From JAGDMJ01 sp963809695 (GTDB taxonomy: Bacteria; Bacteroidota; Ignavibacteria; UBA10030; UBA6906), in contig CAWEKI010000004.1 in NCBI GenBank assembly GCA_963809695.1, positions 16,604 through 80,603 of the forward strand: DNA of 64,000 bases, given 5' to 3'. Under the pieces are notes generated by a model. That model ran no database searches and was not told where the DNA came from. It was given only the letters and a program-made list of their open reading frames with translations. Positions 61,759 through 64,000 of this stretch are shown here, piece after piece. A program made the translations under genes and the position numbers. Numbering within the stretch: the stretch's first letter is position 1; each line of letters opens with the position of its first letter.

Positions 61759-64000
61759 ATGAGGCGCATGATATTGCTTTTGATGGGGGCATTTCTGTTG
61801 TCCGTCGGTCAGTCCAGCGCGGACCCGGTGAGCGACTGGAACGCCATCGCGAACGTTGTGCTGCTCAACACTGGCAGGCCAGCGGGAGCCAACATTGTAG
61901 ATATGGTTTATGTTCACATTGCCATGTACGATGCAGTCAATGCCATCGACGGGCGGTACACGCCTTTTGCCGTACGCCCGTCCAACGCCGCACCGTGGGC
62001 CTCCGAGGATGCGGCGATCGCTGCTGCAGCCTACACTGTGTTGGTGCGGTTTTATCCCAACCAGGGGCACTATCTGGACTCAGTCTATGCCCAATCCCTG
62101 GTGAATGTGCCAGACAACGATGCGAAAACAAGAGGTATAGCGATCGGGATCGAGGTTGCGGAGAGTTTCCTGGCGTTGCGCGCTGATGATGGCAGGAATG
62201 CCGTAATCCCCTACGTGTTTGGTTCTGGCCCGGGAGTCTATCAGTTGACGCCCGGTGCTCCGGCTCCTCCTGCCACCCCGCAAACACCCTGGATCGCCCA
62301 TCTCAAGCCGTTCGCCATGCTCTCCGACTCGCAGTTCCGTGCTCCTGAGCCGCCCGCCCTCACGAGTGAGATCTACACCCGCGACTTTAATGAGACCAAG
62401 CGCTATGGCGTGCACGACAATTCTCTACGGACCGCTGAGCAAACGGCGACCGGCCTATTCTACGTGGACAATCCCCTCATACAACTCGGCCGGAATCTTC
62501 GTTTGATCGTCGCTTCGCGCACGATGTCGGTTGCAGAGATCGCACGGTTCTTCGCCCAGATGTATGTGACGATCGGTGATGCAGTCATTTCCGCATGGGA
62601 CTCAAAATTCTACTACAATCGCTGGCGGCCAGTGACTGCAATCAGGGCTGCCGACACCGACGGCAACCCGAACACGGACCCTGATACCGCATGGCTGCCG
62701 CTTGCCACGACGCCCGGACATCCGGAGTATCCTGCTGCGCACGGATATGTGACCGGAGGATTCGCATATGCCCTGGAAAGGTACTTTGGAACTTCGGCGC
62801 TTGACATCACATTAACGAGCGCTACCGTGCCCGGATCCTCGATGACGAATCATACATACGCCAGCACGGACAGCATCGTGCGAGAAGTCATTAATGCTCG
62901 GGTGTATGGTGGAATGCATTACCGCACGTCAGTAGAGGTCGGCGCGGCGAGCGCGCGAAAGGTTGCAGACTGGGTGGCTGACCACTTCTTCAAGCCGTCC
63001 GAGGTGCCAACGGCAAACCTGCAACTCTGGCTCCGGGCCGATTCTGGCCTGACACTCAACGGGTCAACGGTGAGCAGGTGGCACGACCTGAGCGGCAACG
63101 GCAATGACGCAATTCAGGCCAATGCATCACGACAACCGTCGCTGGTGGCGGGCCAGTTGAACGGCAAACCTGTAGTACGGTTTGATGGAGTGAATGACAA
63201 GTTAGGGTTTACAGGTTCAACCCTGATGACGCAATTTAGTCTTTTTGTAGTCCTCAATAACCATGTGGGCACTCCCGGTAATGATGGTAATGTCATAACC
63301 TTTGGCGCCAATGGGGGGTATCCCCATCAGTGGTTCATGATCATGCGATACCCGAACACCCCAGACAGCATTGCAATGGGAAACGCGACTAATAGTTATG
63401 TCAACGCGTTTTCACACAATGTCGCTGCCTACGATCAGTGGAGGAATCTCAGCATAGTCACCACAGGGTCTGTATTTAACACAACGTTGCGATGGGATGG
63501 GAACGATGCACACATGGCCCTCGATGGTTTCGACCAGACAATTTCCTTTCCGTTGGGTGATGCCACGGGTTCAGGTGGGGGAATTGGAGGAGCGGATGGG
63601 GTTCCCAACGGAACTATCCTGGCGAAATGTGATGTCGCGGAGATCCTGGTCTATAACATAGCACTTACGGATTCTGCAAGACGAAATATCGAACAGTATC
63701 TCGCAATTAAATATGGATTGCCATGGCCGTCAACGGGCGTCGTTGAGCACCAGAAGGGAAATCTGCCTGAGAGATATGTTCTGGAACAGAACTATCCCAA
63801 CCCCTTCAACCCATCGACAACGATTCAATACGCCCTGCCGAACCGGTCCCATGTGACCTTGACCGTCTTCAACACCCTTGGTGAGCGGGTAGCCACGCTA
63901 GTGCAGGGAGAGCAGGAAGCAGGCAACCACGAAGTTCAATTCAAAGCGAGCAACCTGGCAAGTGGTGTGTACTTCTACCGACTGCAAGCTGGTGATTTCG
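61759..64000 (+). CDS. vanadium haloperoxidase-like PAP2 protein with LamG-like domain and T9SS tail, 3' end outside window
   Basis: The open frame runs from the ATG at 61759 (GGAGG five bases before it) through the window end without a stop. The signal peptide is MRRMILLLMGAFLLSV. The PAP2/haloperoxidase site is clear: KX6RP as Lys283-Pro291 (KFYYNRWRP), PAAHG with His328, and R-x5-H as Arg381-His387 (GGMHYRT). The Asp expected four residues after the last His is Ser. A LamG-like domain (WHDLSGNGNDA onward, about 430-650) and a type A T9SS tail (LEQNYPNPFNP at about 675) follow. It may oxidise halides or act as a phosphatase on the surface. Confidence 0.82.
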   Translation, partial: MRRMILLLMGAFLLSVGQSSADPVSDWNAIANVVLLNTGRPAGANIVDMVYVHIAMYDAVNAIDGRYTPFAVRPSNAAPWASEDAAIAAAAYTVLVRFYPNQGHYLDSVYAQSLVNVPDNDAKTRGIAIGIEVAESFLALRADDGRNAVIPYVFGSGPGVYQLTPGAPAPPATPQTPWIAHLKPFAMLSDSQFRAPEPPALTSEIYTRDFNETKRYGVHDNSLRTAEQTATGLFYVDNPLIQLGRNLRLIVASRTMSVAEIARFFAQMYVTIGDAVISAWDSKFYYNRWRPVTAIRAADTDGNPNTDPDTAWLPLATTPGHPEYPAAHGYVTGGFAYALERYFGTSALDITLTSATVPGSSMTNHTYASTDSIVREVINARVYGGMHYRTSVEVGAASARKVADWVADHFFKPSEVPTANLQLWLRADSGLTLNGSTVSRWHDLSGNGNDAIQANASRQPSLVAGQLNGKPVVRFDGVNDKLGFTGSTLMTQFSLFVVLNNHVGTPGNDGNVITFGANGGYPHQWFMIMRYPNTPDSIAMGNATNSYVNAFSHNVAAYDQWRNLSIVTTGSVFNTTLRWDGNDAHMALDGFDQTISFPLGDATGSGGGIGGADGVPNGTILAKCDVAEILVYNIALTDSARRNIEQYLAIKYGLPWPSTGVVEHQKGNLPERYVLEQNYPNPFNPSTTIQYALPNRSHVTLTVFNTLGERVATLVQGEQEAGNHEVQFKASNLASGVYFYRLQAGDF

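Overview
The window looks like chromosomal DNA of a Bacteroidota/FCB-type bacterium, probably near Ignavibacteria or Kapabacteria, with moderately high GC. The evidence is an alternative complex III operon, two PorV/PorQ-family proteins, several exported proteins ending in type IX secretion (T9SS) sorting-like tails (YPNPFNP), a propeller-type sensor kinase, and weak or absent Shine-Dalgarno sites at many starts. I could not run searches, so family calls rest on motifs and layout.

Layout. 1-885 is the 3' part of a CorA-type transporter. 945-10936 is a respiratory block: cbb3 oxidase (ccoS, ccoN, ccoO, one-haem ccoP), then alternative complex III (actA-F), in tight one-way order, so quinol oxidation and O2 reduction are encoded together. 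10992-14192 holds an aspartokinase, endonuclease III and a heptosyltransferase-like GT9; 14189-17053 holds a DUF1207-like protein, a second GT9 and a DUF2279-like protein. 17292-22085 (minus strand) is a surface/secretion operon: Ig-like lipoprotein, BNR/FlgD-tail protein, two PorV/PorQ proteins and a thioredoxin-like protein.

22459-28202 is the most interesting stretch: an ECF sigma factor, a single-pass anti-sigma-like protein with an extracytoplasmic TPR-like domain, a 1140-residue exported TPR-CHAT protease with a C-terminal membrane anchor, and a convergent M50 site-2 protease. Together they could form a regulated-proteolysis cascade. 28203-29063 is a non-coding stretch with a 39-40 bp tandem repeat, a strong hairpin terminator and a near-consensus promoter. 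29064-31235 has a multi-pass membrane protein with a disturbed 5' end and an AAA+ regulator lacking the GAFTGA loop. 31291-40202 holds a GT2, an M16 peptidase, an alanine-aminotransferase-like enzyme, an isolated nuoG-nuoH-nuoI trio and a CNNM/CorC transporter.

40231-52007 is a glycan cluster: wecB, seven GT2 enzymes, one GT4, two methyltransferases and a flippase, mostly coupled by ATGA overlaps. nadD, a T9SS-tailed repeat protein and an MBOAT/SGNH O-acylation pair follow. After a strong terminator comes tRNA-Arg(CCT), whose 3' 21 bp is repeated 129 bp downstream around a 108-bp hairpin-rich insert. A gene-poor, decayed-looking stretch follows, then a propeller sensor kinase with its NarL-type regulator, and finally a vanadium-haloperoxidase-like, LamG-like, T9SS-tailed protein cut off by the window end.
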